The notes under the pieces were generated by a model. That model was not told the origin of the DNA, did no database searches, and worked only from the letters and a program-made list of their open reading frames with translations. A stretch of DNA of 47,066 nt from Beijerinckiaceae bacterium (GTDB taxonomy: Bacteria > Pseudomonadota > Alphaproteobacteria > Rhizobiales > Beijerinckiaceae), in NCBI GenBank assembly GCA_947453205.1, contig CANGFT010000030.1, positions 1 through 47,066 on the forward strand, written 5' to 3'. The position numbers were made by a program, and so were the translations under genes. Shown here in pieces: positions 16,272 through 25,054 of the stretch (position 1 is the stretch's first letter; the number at the start of each line of letters is the position of its first letter).

Positions 16272-17270
16272 TCAGGCCACCTTCAGCTTCAGCAACCTGT
16301 CGGCATTGCCATGGGCGATCTTCGCGCGGTCGGCTGGCGAGAGCGACAGGCTGTCGAGAAATTCGCGCGCGACATTGTTGGCGCTGAAGGGATAGTCGAC
16401 CGAGAACATGATGCGGTCGGCGCCGAAGGTCTGCATCAGCATGAGGAAGGACGGCAGGCTGTAGAAGCCGCTCGTCGTCACATGGACCTGATCGAGGATG
16501 GTCTGCGCGGGATGACGCTGGAGGAACTTCGGCACGGACCCCGAGAAGCTCTCTTCGAAACGCTCGAGCATGGCGGGCAGCCCCTCGCCCTGATGGCCGA
16601 TGATGATCTGCAGCTTCGGGTGGCGGTCGAGGGCGCCGGACAGGGCGAGGCGGACCACATGAACCGCCGTCTCCATGTGCCAGCCATAACCGGCGCGGGC
16701 GAAGATCGTCGGCAGCGGGCCGGGCAGTCCGCCGTAATAGGCGTCGCGGACGACCTGCGGGGGAATGCCCGGATGGATGTAGATCGGCACATCCAGCGCC
16801 TCGGCGCGGGCCAGCACCGGCTCGAACATGGGATCATCCAGAAACTTGCCGTCCGTCGTGCCATTGACCATGCAGCCGTGAAAGCCGAGCTTCGTCACGC
16901 AACGCTCCAGCTCGTCGGCGGCGGCCTCCGGCGCGGTGAGCGGCAGGTGGGCGAAGCCAGCGTAGCGATCCGGCCGTCTGGCGATCTCGGCCGCCAAAGC
17001 GTCGTTCAACTCCCGCGCGAAGGCCGGGCCCTCGGCGGGCGGCAGAAGATCGGCGCCGGGGCCGGACGGGCCCATGACCTGCATGCTGACGCCCGACTCA
17101 TCCAGCGACTGGATGCGCTTCTCGCCAAAGTCCTTCAACCGCTCATCCACATCAGGCCGCGCGGAGGGCGCGTCCGGCGGGGGGTAGCCGCGCTTGACCA
17201 CGAGCGCCGGATCGATGCGGCGCTGGAGCTCGGGAAATGTGAAGTGTTCTTCAAGGGCGACGATGCGCAT
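16272..17270 (-). CDS. Amidohydrolase-2 family, LigW / gamma-resorcylate decarboxylase-like
   Basis: A 332-residue cytoplasmic metal enzyme. It begins VALEEHF, with Glu7-x-His9 in place of the usual H-x-H, as in gamma-resorcylate decarboxylase and 5-carboxyvanillate decarboxylase LigW. Other matching marks are IYIHPGIP (His166), HMETAVHVVRLALSG, IIIGHQGEGLP (His226), TTSGFYS and RIMFSVDYPF (Asp292). These residues would bind the divalent metal and the aromatic carboxylate. Non-oxidative decarboxylation of a hydroxybenzoate-type acid is the best guess. A hydrolase role in the same superfamily remains possible. AAGGTGG precedes the ATG. The gene is divergent from an FAD hydroxylase 173 bp away, a pairing that suits a decarboxylate-then-hydroxylate aromatic route (inference). 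Confidence 0.88.
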   Translation of the reverse strand: MRIVALEEHFTFPELQRRIDPALVVKRGYPPPDAPSARPDVDERLKDFGEKRIQSLDESGVSMQVMGPSGPGADLLPPAEGPAFARELNDALAAEIARRPDRYAGFAHLPLTAPEAAADELERCVTKLGFHGCMVNGTTDGKFLDDPMFEPVLARAEALDVPIYIHPGIPPQVVRDAYYGGLPGPLPTIFARAGYGWHMETAVHVVRLALSGALDRHPKLQIIIGHQGEGLPAMLERFEESFSGSVPKFLQRHPAQTILDQVHVTTSGFYSLPSFLMLMQTFGADRIMFSVDYPFSANNVAREFLDSLSLSPADRAKIAHGNADRLLKLKVA

Positions 17271-17443
17271 GTTTCCACCTTCGTTTTATCGTGCTGTTGA
17301 TCCGCGCAGGGAATCCGATGCAGAGGTTAGATCATCAGGGGTCAGCGCGCCATGGCCGGGGCAGGCACTGGCGCGGCGCCTTTGATCCCGGCCGATTCGC
17401 CCCTATAAGCGCCGGGTAGTTGCAGCCTTCAAGTGAAAGTGCG

Positions 17444-19045
17444 ATGCGGATGGACCAGCAAGAGGCGGATGTAGTCATCATTGGCGGCGGCCCTGTCGGC
17501 ATGGGCCTCGCCATCGAACTCGGCCAGCGCGGGATCAACTGCGTCGTGATTGAACGACACCTCACGCCCCAGCCGATCCCCAAGGGCCAGAACCTCACCC
17601 AGCGCACCATGGAGCATTTCCATGTCTGGGGCGTGGAGGAGGCGGTGCGGGCGGCCTCGCCAATCCCCGTGGACTTCGGGATCGGCGGGCTGACCGCCTA
17701 TGGCACGCTGCTCGGCCCCTACCATTACGACTGGTACCAGCGCGTGATCGTGCGGCCCTTCTACTTCCGCGACAACGAGCGCCTGCCCCAATACGACACG
17801 GAAGCCGCCCTGTGGGCGCGGGTGGCGCAACTGCCGGGGGTCACGGCGCTCTATGGCTGGACCGCGCAGGACGTGGCGCAGGATGAAGCAGGCGTGACGA
17901 TCAGCCTGCTTTCGGCTGAGGGCGAGACGCGCAAGCTGCGGGCGAAATATGCCGTTGGCTGCGACGGCGCCCGCTCGCTCGTGCGCGAACAGGCGGGGAT
18001 CACGCAGACCTCCGACGATCACGAGACGCGCATGGCGCTGCTCGTCTTCCGCTCGAAGCGGCTGAACGAGCTGCTCGCCCATTTCAAGGGCAAGTCCTTC
18101 TTCAATGTGCTGCATCCCGAACTTGACGGCTACTGGCGCTTCTTCGGGCGGGTCGACACAGGCGAGACCTGGTTCTTTCACGCCCCCGTGCCGGCTGGCA
18201 CGACGCGCGAGAATTTCGATTTCCACGCCTATCTCGAAGACGTCGTGGGCGCGCCCTTCGACTGCGCCTTCCAGCACATCGGCTTCTGGGATCTGCGCGT
18301 GGCGGTGGCGGACAGCTATGGCGCGGGACGCCTCTTCATCGCGGGCGACGCGGCCCATAGCCATCCCCCCTATGGGGGCTATGGCGTCAACACCGGCCTT
18401 GAGGACGCGCGCAACCTCGGCTGGAAACTGGCGGCGACCCTGCAGGGCTGGGCGGGGAGCCGCCTGCTTGAAAGCTACAGCGAGGAGCGTCAGCCCGTCT
18501 TCGTCTCGACGGCGCGCGACTTCATCGTGAATTTCATCGAGGCGGACAGGGCCTTCCTGCGCGCCCATGATCCCGCGCGCGACAAGGCAGACTTCGAACA
18601 GGCCTGGGCGGCCCGCGCGTCAGGGGTGAGCGAGGAGATCCGCAGCTTCGCGCCCAATTACGAGAGCTCGCCTGTGGTGGTGGGATCGGCAGGCGGCCCC
18701 ACGGGCGCCGTGGGCGACCACAGCTTCAAGGCCCGGGCGGGCCACCATCTGGCGCCGCAGCTCCTCTCGAACGGGCGCAATGTGTTCGAGGAGCTGGGCG
18801 CAGGCTTCACCCTGCTGGCCTTCGATGCTGTTGACGCTCATGTCGCCGCTTTCGAGGCGGCGGCGAAAGCGCAGGGCGTTCCGCTGAAAGTGCTGCGCGA
18901 CACATGCGCGGACGGGCGCAGCGCCTATGAAGCGCGGCTTGTGCTCGTGCGCCCGGACGCTTTCGTCGCTTTCGCGGGGGACGCGCCGGTCCCGGACGCC
19001 GCAACGATCATCGCTTCCGCGATCGGCGGCGGCGCCGGCGCCTAG
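17444..19045 (+). CDS. FAD-dependent aromatic-ring-type monooxygenase
   Basis: About 533 residues from the ATG at 17444; another ATG two codons later (17450) is equally possible. A TTG at 17420 would add eight residues without support. The fold is the class A flavoprotein hydroxylase type: dinucleotide motif VVIIGGGPVGMGLAIEL (residues 10-26), the DG motif GCDGARSLVREQAG, and the second FAD motif LFIAGDAAHSHPP followed by GVNTGLEDARNLGWKLA. A C-terminal thioredoxin-like tail is typical of the phenol and 3-hydroxyphenylpropionate hydroxylase group. Members add one oxygen atom to phenolic rings using NAD(P)H. The substrate here is unknown. The gene ends in a 3-bp overlap with the stop of the convergent livF gene, with no room for a terminator between them. 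Confidence 0.88.
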   Translation: MRMDQQEADVVIIGGGPVGMGLAIELGQRGINCVVIERHLTPQPIPKGQNLTQRTMEHFHVWGVEEAVRAASPIPVDFGIGGLTAYGTLLGPYHYDWYQRVIVRPFYFRDNERLPQYDTEAALWARVAQLPGVTALYGWTAQDVAQDEAGVTISLLSAEGETRKLRAKYAVGCDGARSLVREQAGITQTSDDHETRMALLVFRSKRLNELLAHFKGKSFFNVLHPELDGYWRFFGRVDTGETWFFHAPVPAGTTRENFDFHAYLEDVVGAPFDCAFQHIGFWDLRVAVADSYGAGRLFIAGDAAHSHPPYGGYGVNTGLEDARNLGWKLAATLQGWAGSRLLESYSEERQPVFVSTARDFIVNFIEADRAFLRAHDPARDKADFEQAWAARASGVSEEIRSFAPNYESSPVVVGSAGGPTGAVGDHSFKARAGHHLAPQLLSNGRNVFEELGAGFTLLAFDAVDAHVAAFEAAAKAQGVPLKVLRDTCADGRSAYEARLVLVRPDAFVAFAGDAPVPDAATIIASAIGGGAGA

Positions 19046-19758
19046 CGCCCGGCGACGCCCAGCAGGGCGGACATCTTTTCAGGCTCGGCGGCCAGGGCGC
19101 TGCTCGGGCCCGAAAAGACGATGCGGCCGCGATCGAGCACGATCGTCTCATCCGCGAAATCGAGGGCGAGGCGGGCGTGCTGCTCCACCAGCATCAAGGC
19201 GGTGTCGCCCTCTTTCTTCAGCCGCTCGAGACCATCGAGCACGGCGTCGACGATGACGGGCGCAAGGCCCTCCATCGGCTCGTCCATGAGGACGAAAGCG
19301 GGGTTGCCCATGAGCGCGCGGCCGATGGCGAGCATCTGCTGCTCGCCGCCGGAGAGCTGATCGCCCCGGTTCTTGCGCCGGCCCGCGAGGGAGGGGAAGA
19401 AGTCATAGACCCGCTGCAGGGTCCAGCGGCCCGGACGTTCGGCGACGATGAGATTTTCCTCGACGGTCAGGGATTTGAAGATCTCGCGCTCCTGCGGCAC
19501 CAGCGCGAGGCCCATGAGGGCGCGGCGATAGGGCGGAAGCTTGCCGATCTCGACGCCATTCAGGCGGATGGATCCGCCGTGCATGGTGGTGTGGCCCATG
19601 ATCGTCGAGAAGAGGGTCGTCTTGCCCACGCCATTGCGGCCAAGCAGGGCGAGCGTCGCGCCCGGCCGCAGGTTGAGCGAGATTTCGTCGATGACGACGG
19701 TTTCGCCATAGCCTGCCCGCACATTGGTCAGCACAAGGCCTTCGCCTGGAGCGCTCAT
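19042..19758 (-). CDS. livF: LIV-type ABC importer ATPase 2 (LivF-like), cluster 1
   Basis: A 238-residue ATPase with Walker A GRNGVGKT (40-47), the ABC signature LSGGEQQ (135-141) and Walker B FVLMDEPMEGL. The LSGGEQQ form and the EPMEGLAP segment are usual for LivF. It is the last of five leftward genes of a hydrophobic-amino-acid-type uptake system. Its ATG overlaps the livG stop by one base (TGATG), suggesting coupled translation. Its own stop overlaps the stop of the convergent FAD monooxygenase. The family imports branched-chain amino acids, amides, urea or aromatic acids; the real ligand depends on the binding protein. Confidence 0.93.
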   Translation of the reverse strand: MSAPGEGLVLTNVRAGYGETVVIDEISLNLRPGATLALLGRNGVGKTTLFSTIMGHTTMHGGSIRLNGVEIGKLPPYRRALMGLALVPQEREIFKSLTVEENLIVAERPGRWTLQRVYDFFPSLAGRRKNRGDQLSGGEQQMLAIGRALMGNPAFVLMDEPMEGLAPVIVDAVLDGLERLKKEGDTALMLVEQHARLALDFADETIVLDRGRIVFSGPSSALAAEPEKMSALLGVAGR

Positions 19759-20507
19759 CAGTGTTTGCTCTCCCCGAGATAGACCTGACGCACCTTCGGA
19801 TCCTCAGCGATCTCGGCGGGCGTACCTTCGACGAGCACGGCGCCCTGCACCAGCACGGTGATGCGCTGCGCGACCCGGAAGACCAGCTCCATGTCATGTT
19901 CGATGAAGAGCACGGCGATGTCGGCGGGCAGGCGCTCGATGGTCTCGATGATGGCGCCGGTTTCGCGCGGGGGCACGCCGGCGGCGGGCTCGTCGAGCAA
20001 CAGCACCTTGGGCTTCAGCGCCAGCGCCATGGCGATTTCGATCATGCGCTGGCGGCCATAGGCGAGTTCCGTGACCGGACGCAGGGCTTCGTCCGCAAGG
20101 CCAAGCGGCACGAGCAGGTCATAGGCCTCCTCGATGATGTCGCGGTGGTGGCCCGCCGGGCGCCACAGGTCATTGGCGGCGCCCACGCGCTCGGCGATGG
20201 CGAGGGTGACGTTTTCGAGAACGGTCAGCTTTTTGAAGAGGGCGCTGATCTGGAAGGTGCGCACAAGGCCGCGCTTGACCCGCTGGGCGCGCGACAGGGC
20301 GGTGATGCTCTCGCCAGCAAGGTGGATGTCGCCGGAGCTTGGCGTCAGCACGCCCGTCACAAGGTTGACGAAGCTCGTCTTGCCAGCGCCGTTCGGCCCG
20401 ATCAAGGCATGGCGGGCGCCGCGTTCGAGGGTGAAATTGATGTCGTTGGCGACGGCGAGGGCGCCGAATCGTTTCACCAGCGATTTTGTTTCGAGAGCGG
20501 GCGCCAT
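19758..20507 (-). CDS. livG: LIV-type ABC importer ATPase 1 (LivG-like), cluster 1
   Basis: A 249-residue ATPase beginning MAPALETKSLVKRFGALAVA. The start at 20507 is chosen because it overlaps the livM stop by one base (TGATG); an in-frame extension upstream is only the shadow of livM. Walker A is GPNGAGKTS. As usual for LivG the signature is degenerate (ELAYGRQRMIEIAMAL). Walker B is KVLLLDEPAAGV and the switch His is in FIEHDMELVF. It pairs with LivF to power the importer. Confidence 0.93.
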   Translation of the reverse strand: MAPALETKSLVKRFGALAVANDINFTLERGARHALIGPNGAGKTSFVNLVTGVLTPSSGDIHLAGESITALSRAQRVKRGLVRTFQISALFKKLTVLENVTLAIAERVGAANDLWRPAGHHRDIIEEAYDLLVPLGLADEALRPVTELAYGRQRMIEIAMALALKPKVLLLDEPAAGVPPRETGAIIETIERLPADIAVLFIEHDMELVFRVAQRITVLVQGAVLVEGTPAEIAEDPKVRQVYLGESKH

Positions 20508-21514
20508 CAGCGGCTCCTGCGCCGTTGATTGAAACGTTCGAAGACGCCGAGGACGCCGCCCCGGGCGAAAACGACGACGAAGATCATGAAGAGGCCGATC
20601 CAGAAATACCAGTAGATCGGGTCGATCTGCGAGAAACGGTCCTGCGCGATCATGTAGAGGGGCACGCCGATGAAGGCGCCATAGAGACGGCCGATGCCGC
20701 CGATCACCAGCATGATGATGAGCTCGCCCGATTTGCTGAGCGCCAGCGTGTTGAGGCCGACCAGGGCCGTCGTCTGCGCGATCAAGGCGCCGGAGACGCC
20801 CGCCAGCGCGGCCGAAATCGTGTAGATGACGAGCTTGCGGCGATCCACCGGCGCGCCGATGGCGTGCATGCGGTTGGTGTTCTCGCGGATGCCTGTCAGC
20901 GAGCGCCCGAAAGAGGAATAAACGATGTTCCGCGCGATCAGCCAGCCGATGAAGAGGACGGCGAGGCAATAGACATAGGCGGTGTCGCCGAAGAGATCGA
21001 AGCGGAACAGGCCGAAGATCGGATCAATCTTCATGCCCAGAAGCCCGTCAGAGCCGCCCGTGACCGAACTCCATTTGTTGGCGAGCTCCTGCAGCAGGGC
21101 TGCGACCACAAGGGTCTGCATCAGCAGCGTCAGTCCCGCCGTGCGCAGCACGATGAGGCCGGAGGCGAAGCCGACGCCCGCCGCCACAATGGCGGCGACC
21201 AGAACCTCGCTCAGCGGCTCATGCCAGCCATTGGCGGCCATGACGCCAGCCGCATAGGCGCCCACGCCGAAGAATGCCGCATGGCCCAGCGTGACGATGC
21301 CCGCAAAGCCGATGAGCAGATCGAGCGACAGCGCGAACAGGATCGTGGCGAAGATCTGGGCGCCGAGCGCGTGATAGCTTTCGAACAGAAAATAGCAGGC
21401 GATGGCGGCGAGCCAGGGAATGGCCTCGTACCATTTGAAGCGATGGCGGCGCGCGAAGGCGTCGATCACCGCCTTGCGGTCCCCCAGGAGATCGCGAGAG
21501 CTGAGGTCCGTCAT
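20507..21514 (-). CDS. livM: LIV-type ABC importer permease 2 (LivM-like), cluster 1
   Basis: About 335 residues from the ATG at 21514, which overlaps the livH stop in an ATGA arrangement; a longer in-frame start at 21547 lies inside livH and is less likely. It is a polytopic inner-membrane protein with the LivM hallmark FALSLDLLIGFAGIVTLGHAAFFGVGAY split across the first helices, and a late IGGIGRLYGAFIGVPLYMIA cytoplasmic-loop motif that contacts the ATPase. The C-terminus is Arg-rich. Confidence 0.92.
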   Translation of the reverse strand: MTDLSSRDLLGDRKAVIDAFARRHRFKWYEAIPWLAAIACYFLFESYHALGAQIFATILFALSLDLLIGFAGIVTLGHAAFFGVGAYAAGVMAANGWHEPLSEVLVAAIVAAGVGFASGLIVLRTAGLTLLMQTLVVAALLQELANKWSSVTGGSDGLLGMKIDPIFGLFRFDLFGDTAYVYCLAVLFIGWLIARNIVYSSFGRSLTGIRENTNRMHAIGAPVDRRKLVIYTISAALAGVSGALIAQTTALVGLNTLALSKSGELIIMLVIGGIGRLYGAFIGVPLYMIAQDRFSQIDPIYWYFWIGLFMIFVVVFARGGVLGVFERFNQRRRSR

Positions 21515-22386
21515 GCGGATTGACCAAACAGGCCGCGAGGCCGCCACAGCAGGATCGCCATGGTGATCGCGTAGATGAAGAAAGCGCCGTATTGGGGCGC
21601 CAGATATTTGAAGGCCGTATCGCTCACGCCCACGATCAGCGCGGCCACGAAGGGGCCGCGGATGCTGCCAAGGCCGCCGACCGCCACGACGATGAGGAAG
21701 TAGACGAGATATTCCAGCGCATAGTTGGGCCCGACATTCAGGAAGTCGGCGCCGAGGCCGCCGCCAAGGGCGGCGAGGCCGCTGCCGAGCGCAAAGGCCA
21801 CCGTGAAGAGCTGCGAGGTGTTGATGCCCAAAGTCTGCGCCATGCGCAGATTGTCGACGGAGGCGCGGATCTGCGCGCCAAAGCGCGTGCGCTCAAGGCC
21901 GAGCCAGAGCGCGGTGACGAGCAGGGCGCCGCAAAGAATGAGGAAGCTGCGGTAGGTCGGGAACTCACGGCCAAGGACATTGATCTGCCCACGCAGCATC
22001 GCCGGAGGCTCCAGAGATTGCGAGACGGGTCCGAAAAGGAAGGTGGCGGCGCCGACCGAGGCGAAGATCAGGCCCATGGTCATGAGCACCTGGTCCAGCT
22101 CATCGCCGCCGTAAAGCCGCCGGTAGAGCAGACGCTCCAGAATGAGGCTCAGCACCACGCAGATGACGATGGCCGCAAGCAGCGCCACGCCGAAAGGCAG
22201 GTTCTGCTGCTTCATCAGAATGACCAGCGTATAGCCGCCCGCCATGGCGAAGGCGCCATGGGCAAGGTTCACGAAGCCCATGAGGCCCATCGTCACCGAC
22301 AGGCCCACGGAGATGAGATAAAGCACCATCGCCATGGCCAGGCCATGGAACAGAATGCTGGTGGTGATCGAGAAAAAATCGCTCAT
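21511..22386 (-). CDS. livH: LIV-type ABC importer permease 1 (LivH-like), cluster 1
   Basis: A 291-residue inner-membrane permease with about eight hydrophobic helices. LivH marks are LSVTMGLMGFVNLAHGAFAM near residues 28-47, an RASVDNLRMAQTLGIN loop, and VAVGGLGSIRGPFVAALIVG toward the C-terminus. It overlaps livM by four bases and follows the binding-protein gene after a 42-bp gap that contains a strong hairpin. Confidence 0.93.
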   Translation of the reverse strand: MSDFFSITTSILFHGLAMAMVLYLISVGLSVTMGLMGFVNLAHGAFAMAGGYTLVILMKQQNLPFGVALLAAIVICVVLSLILERLLYRRLYGGDELDQVLMTMGLIFASVGAATFLFGPVSQSLEPPAMLRGQINVLGREFPTYRSFLILCGALLVTALWLGLERTRFGAQIRASVDNLRMAQTLGINTSQLFTVAFALGSGLAALGGGLGADFLNVGPNYALEYLVYFLIVVAVGGLGSIRGPFVAALIVGVSDTAFKYLAPQYGAFFIYAITMAILLWRPRGLFGQSA

Positions 22387-22393
22387 GGCGGAC

Positions 22394-22423
22394 TTGGCGC
22401 GGAGCCGAAGGGCCCCGCGCCAA
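22394..22423 (-). promoter_or_regulatory. Intercistronic stem-loop between binding protein and livH
   Basis: Nine-base perfect arms (TTGGCGCGG / CCGCGCCAA) flank an inner GCC-GAAG-GGC mini-stem in the short gap after the binding-protein stop. No T run follows. Such hairpins commonly protect the upstream message or attenuate read-through, so that the binding protein is made in excess over the membrane parts; that role here is inference. Confidence 0.6.
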
Positions 22424-22428
22424 TGATC

Positions 22429-23625
22429 TTATTTCTTGGCGGGGTTCAGGATCTTCCAGGGATCCTTCACGTCAGGAATCGTGTCGATGTCGACATTGAC
22501 GAGCTTGCCGTTCTTGAACTCGGACCGACGGATATAGACGTTCTGCACGATCTCACGCTCGACGGGATCGATGGAGATCGGGCCGCGAGGGCTCTTGTCG
22601 CTCTTCCAGTTGGAGAAGAACTTCATCGCCTCGTCGCCGGTGAACTTGCCCTTGGTCGCATTGATCAGGTCAAAGACCATGTCCATGCCGTCCCAGGCGT
22701 CGACCGACAGAAAGTCGGCGACGACCTTGCCCTGATATTCCTTCTCCCAGGCCGCCAGGAAGGCCTTGTTGGCCGGGCGGTCGGAGGTGCTGGTCCAGTT
22801 GCCCGCGCTGATGACGCCGTCGCCGACTTCACCGATGTTGGGCAGTTCCTCATCAGGAACCAGATCCTGCGTCGCGACGATCTTGGTGCCGGCGGTGCGC
22901 ACGCCAAGGTCACGGATGGCCTTCAGCATGCCCGAGGCCTGCGCGCCGGCAGGCACCCAGAGGAAGGCGACATCGGGCTTGGCGTCCTTGATGCGCTGCA
23001 CAAAGGGCGCAAAGTCAGGGTTGGCCGGGGGGAAACGCAGCGCGCTCAGGATCTTGCCCCCGCCCTGGGTGAAGCCCTGCGTGAAGGCGCCCTCAGCGTC
23101 ATGGCCGGGGATGAAGTCGCTGACGGCGGTGATGGCGGTCTTCCAGCCCTGCTTGGCCGACCACTCGCCCATGGGCACCGCAAACTGCCACTGGGTGAAG
23201 GAGGTGCGGACCACGAAGGGCGAAATGCGGGTGATGGCCGAGCCCGCGGCATTGGTGAGCACCAGCGGCACCTTCGCCTCGCCCGCCAGCGGCGCCACGG
23301 CCGCGCCAACCGGCGAGGCCACGATGCCGAACATGAGCTGCACGCGCTCGCGGGTGATGAGCTCCTGCGCGACGCGCTTGCCGGTCTCGGGGTTCGCGCC
23401 GTCGTCGCGGCGCACGAGCTCGATCTTCACGCCCGGCGGGAGATTGGCCTGATGGGTCTTGATGTAGAGGTCCATCCCCTTCTCCATCTCGTCGCCCTGC
23501 TGGGCGAGGAAGCCGGAATAGGAGTTGATGACGCCGATTTTGATCGTCTGGGCGCTGGCCGCCGCCGAAAAGGCGATGCCCGCCGCAGCGCCAAGAAGAA
23601 TGGCCCGTGTCGCTCTTGCAAACAT
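22429..23625 (-). CDS. LIV-type ABC importer periplasmic binding protein, cluster 1
   Basis: A 398-residue receptor of the type 1 periplasmic-binding-protein family. Residues 1-25 are a signal peptide ending ASAQ. The mature start TIKIGVINSYSGFLAQQGDE is typical, as is the KMELVR-like Asp-rich strand (ELVRRDDGANPETGKRVAQEL). The C-terminal region has IDPVEREIVQNVYIRR, closely matched by the binding protein of the second LIV cluster (IDPETRDMIENVYIRR), so the two clusters are paralogous. First gene of the leftward five-gene set; its promoter should lie in 23626-23915, shared with the divergent monooxygenase. Ligand unknown; relatives bind amino acids or aromatic acids. Confidence 0.92.
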   Translation of the reverse strand: MFARATRAILLGAAAGIAFSAAASAQTIKIGVINSYSGFLAQQGDEMEKGMDLYIKTHQANLPPGVKIELVRRDDGANPETGKRVAQELITRERVQLMFGIVASPVGAAVAPLAGEAKVPLVLTNAAGSAITRISPFVVRTSFTQWQFAVPMGEWSAKQGWKTAITAVSDFIPGHDAEGAFTQGFTQGGGKILSALRFPPANPDFAPFVQRIKDAKPDVAFLWVPAGAQASGMLKAIRDLGVRTAGTKIVATQDLVPDEELPNIGEVGDGVISAGNWTSTSDRPANKAFLAAWEKEYQGKVVADFLSVDAWDGMDMVFDLINATKGKFTGDEAMKFFSNWKSDKSPRGPISIDPVEREIVQNVYIRRSEFKNGKLVNVDIDTIPDVKDPWKILNPAKK

Positions 23626-23915
23626 TCCGCTTTGCTCCCATCGTCCATCGCTCTGCGGCGATCCCGCCCCCAGCCGGAAAACCGGCGAAACTTCTCTCAG
23701 AATAGCCTAACCCAGAGTTGTCCGCTAGTGGGCGACGCCCCACGGCGGTCCCGCGCACGCTCACAGGAGCGTCATCCGCCCGGCCCGCAGCCACCGCCCC
23801 AGCGCCTGTGACACCGTGTCTGCAAACCCGCGCTTTTGCATTCTGTTTCTGATGGGTATCATGCTCTCAACAGCTGCCGACGACGAACATGCTGGACCGG
23901 AGGAAAGAGGCCGCC

Positions 23916-25025
23916 ATGACGGAAAATCGCGACCAGACGCGCATCTACAACGACAACAAGTTCAAGCTTGGCCTGTTCGGCATGAATTGCTCAGGCGGCC
24001 TGAGCCTGACCCTCGCCCCGGAGCGCTGGGACGCGTCCTGGGACAACAATGTGCGCGCCGCCAGACTCGCGGACGAGGCGGGGCTTGAATTTCTGCTGCC
24101 GATCGGCCGCTGGCATGGCTATCAGGGCCAGAGCGACACGCAGGGCACCACCTTCGAGACGCTGACCTGGGCCTGCGGCCTGCTCGCCTCGACGCAGGAG
24201 ATCACCACCTTCGGCACGCTGCATGTCGCCTTCGTCAACCCGGTCTTCGCGGCCAAGCAGATGGTGACGGCGGACCATATCGGCCACGGGCGCTTCGGCC
24301 TCAACATCGTCTCGGGCTGGAACCCCGTGGAGTTCGGCATGTTCGGCGTCGAACTGCAGGAACATGACGACCGCTACGCCTATAGCGAGGAATGGATCAG
24401 CATCGTCAAACGCATCTGGTCGGAGACCGAGCCCTTCGACCATGAGGGGCGCTATTACAAGCTGAAGGCGGTGCTCGCCAAACCAAGGCCATGGTGGGGC
24501 ACGCGGCCGATTCTGGTCAGCGCGGGCAATTCGCCGACCGGGCGCGAGTTCGCCGCCGGCAATGCGGACTGCCTCTTCACCTCCATCCCCAAGCTTGACG
24601 ACCTCAAACCCAAGATCGACGGGTTCCGCGCCGCCGCCCCTCCCGGCCAGCTTCGCAACATCTTCGCAAGCTGCCATCTGATGGTGCGCAAGACGCGCAA
24701 GGAGGCGCAGGACTACCACCACTACATCGTCCACGAGAAAGGCGATTGGGAAGCCGCCGCCTATGCCGCGAATTTCCGGGGCAACCGGCTCAACACCTGG
24801 ATGAAGGAGCAGACGGATCTGAAGGCCCGCCTCATCAGTGGCGCCGGCTATCCCATGGTCGGCTCCTATGACGACGCCGTGGAGACCTTCCAGACCCTTC
24901 ATTCCATGGGGCTGAACGGCCTCGCCTGCGGCATGATCAATTACATCGACGATTTCCCGCATATCCGCGACGAGCTGATCCCGCGGATGGAGCGGGCGGG
25001 CCTGCGCGAACCCCTGAAGCGCTGA
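23916..25025 (+). CDS. Luciferase-like (LLM) flavin-dependent monooxygenase
   Basis: A 369-residue TIM-barrel monooxygenase starting MTENRDQTR. The start at 23916 has GGAGGAAAGAGG just upstream; a longer in-frame ATG at 23889 would place that site inside the gene. Marks include FGMNCSGGLSLTLAPERWD, ADEAGLEFLLPIGRWHGY, DHIGHGRFGLNIVSGWNPVEF and YYKLKAVLAKPRPWW. The pattern is that of the RutA / dimethylsulfone monooxygenase branch, which use FMNH2 from a separate reductase to oxygenate small N- or S-containing compounds. No reductase is present here. Divergent from the LIV cluster 1 binding protein and convergent with the iron-type permease (29-bp gap). Confidence 0.9.
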   Translation: MTENRDQTRIYNDNKFKLGLFGMNCSGGLSLTLAPERWDASWDNNVRAARLADEAGLEFLLPIGRWHGYQGQSDTQGTTFETLTWACGLLASTQEITTFGTLHVAFVNPVFAAKQMVTADHIGHGRFGLNIVSGWNPVEFGMFGVELQEHDDRYAYSEEWISIVKRIWSETEPFDHEGRYYKLKAVLAKPRPWWGTRPILVSAGNSPTGREFAAGNADCLFTSIPKLDDLKPKIDGFRAAAPPGQLRNIFASCHLMVRKTRKEAQDYHHYIVHEKGDWEAAAYAANFRGNRLNTWMKEQTDLKARLISGAGYPMVGSYDDAVETFQTLHSMGLNGLACGMINYIDDFPHIRDELIPRMERAGLREPLKR

Positions 25026-25054
25026 GGCCTTATGGGCTGAGACTGGAAGCGCCC

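Noticed and set aside
21520-23811. A 763-codon plus-strand frame
   Set aside because: It is antisense to livH and the binding-protein gene, is very rich in His/Asp/Arg/Gly, and has no domain-like pattern.
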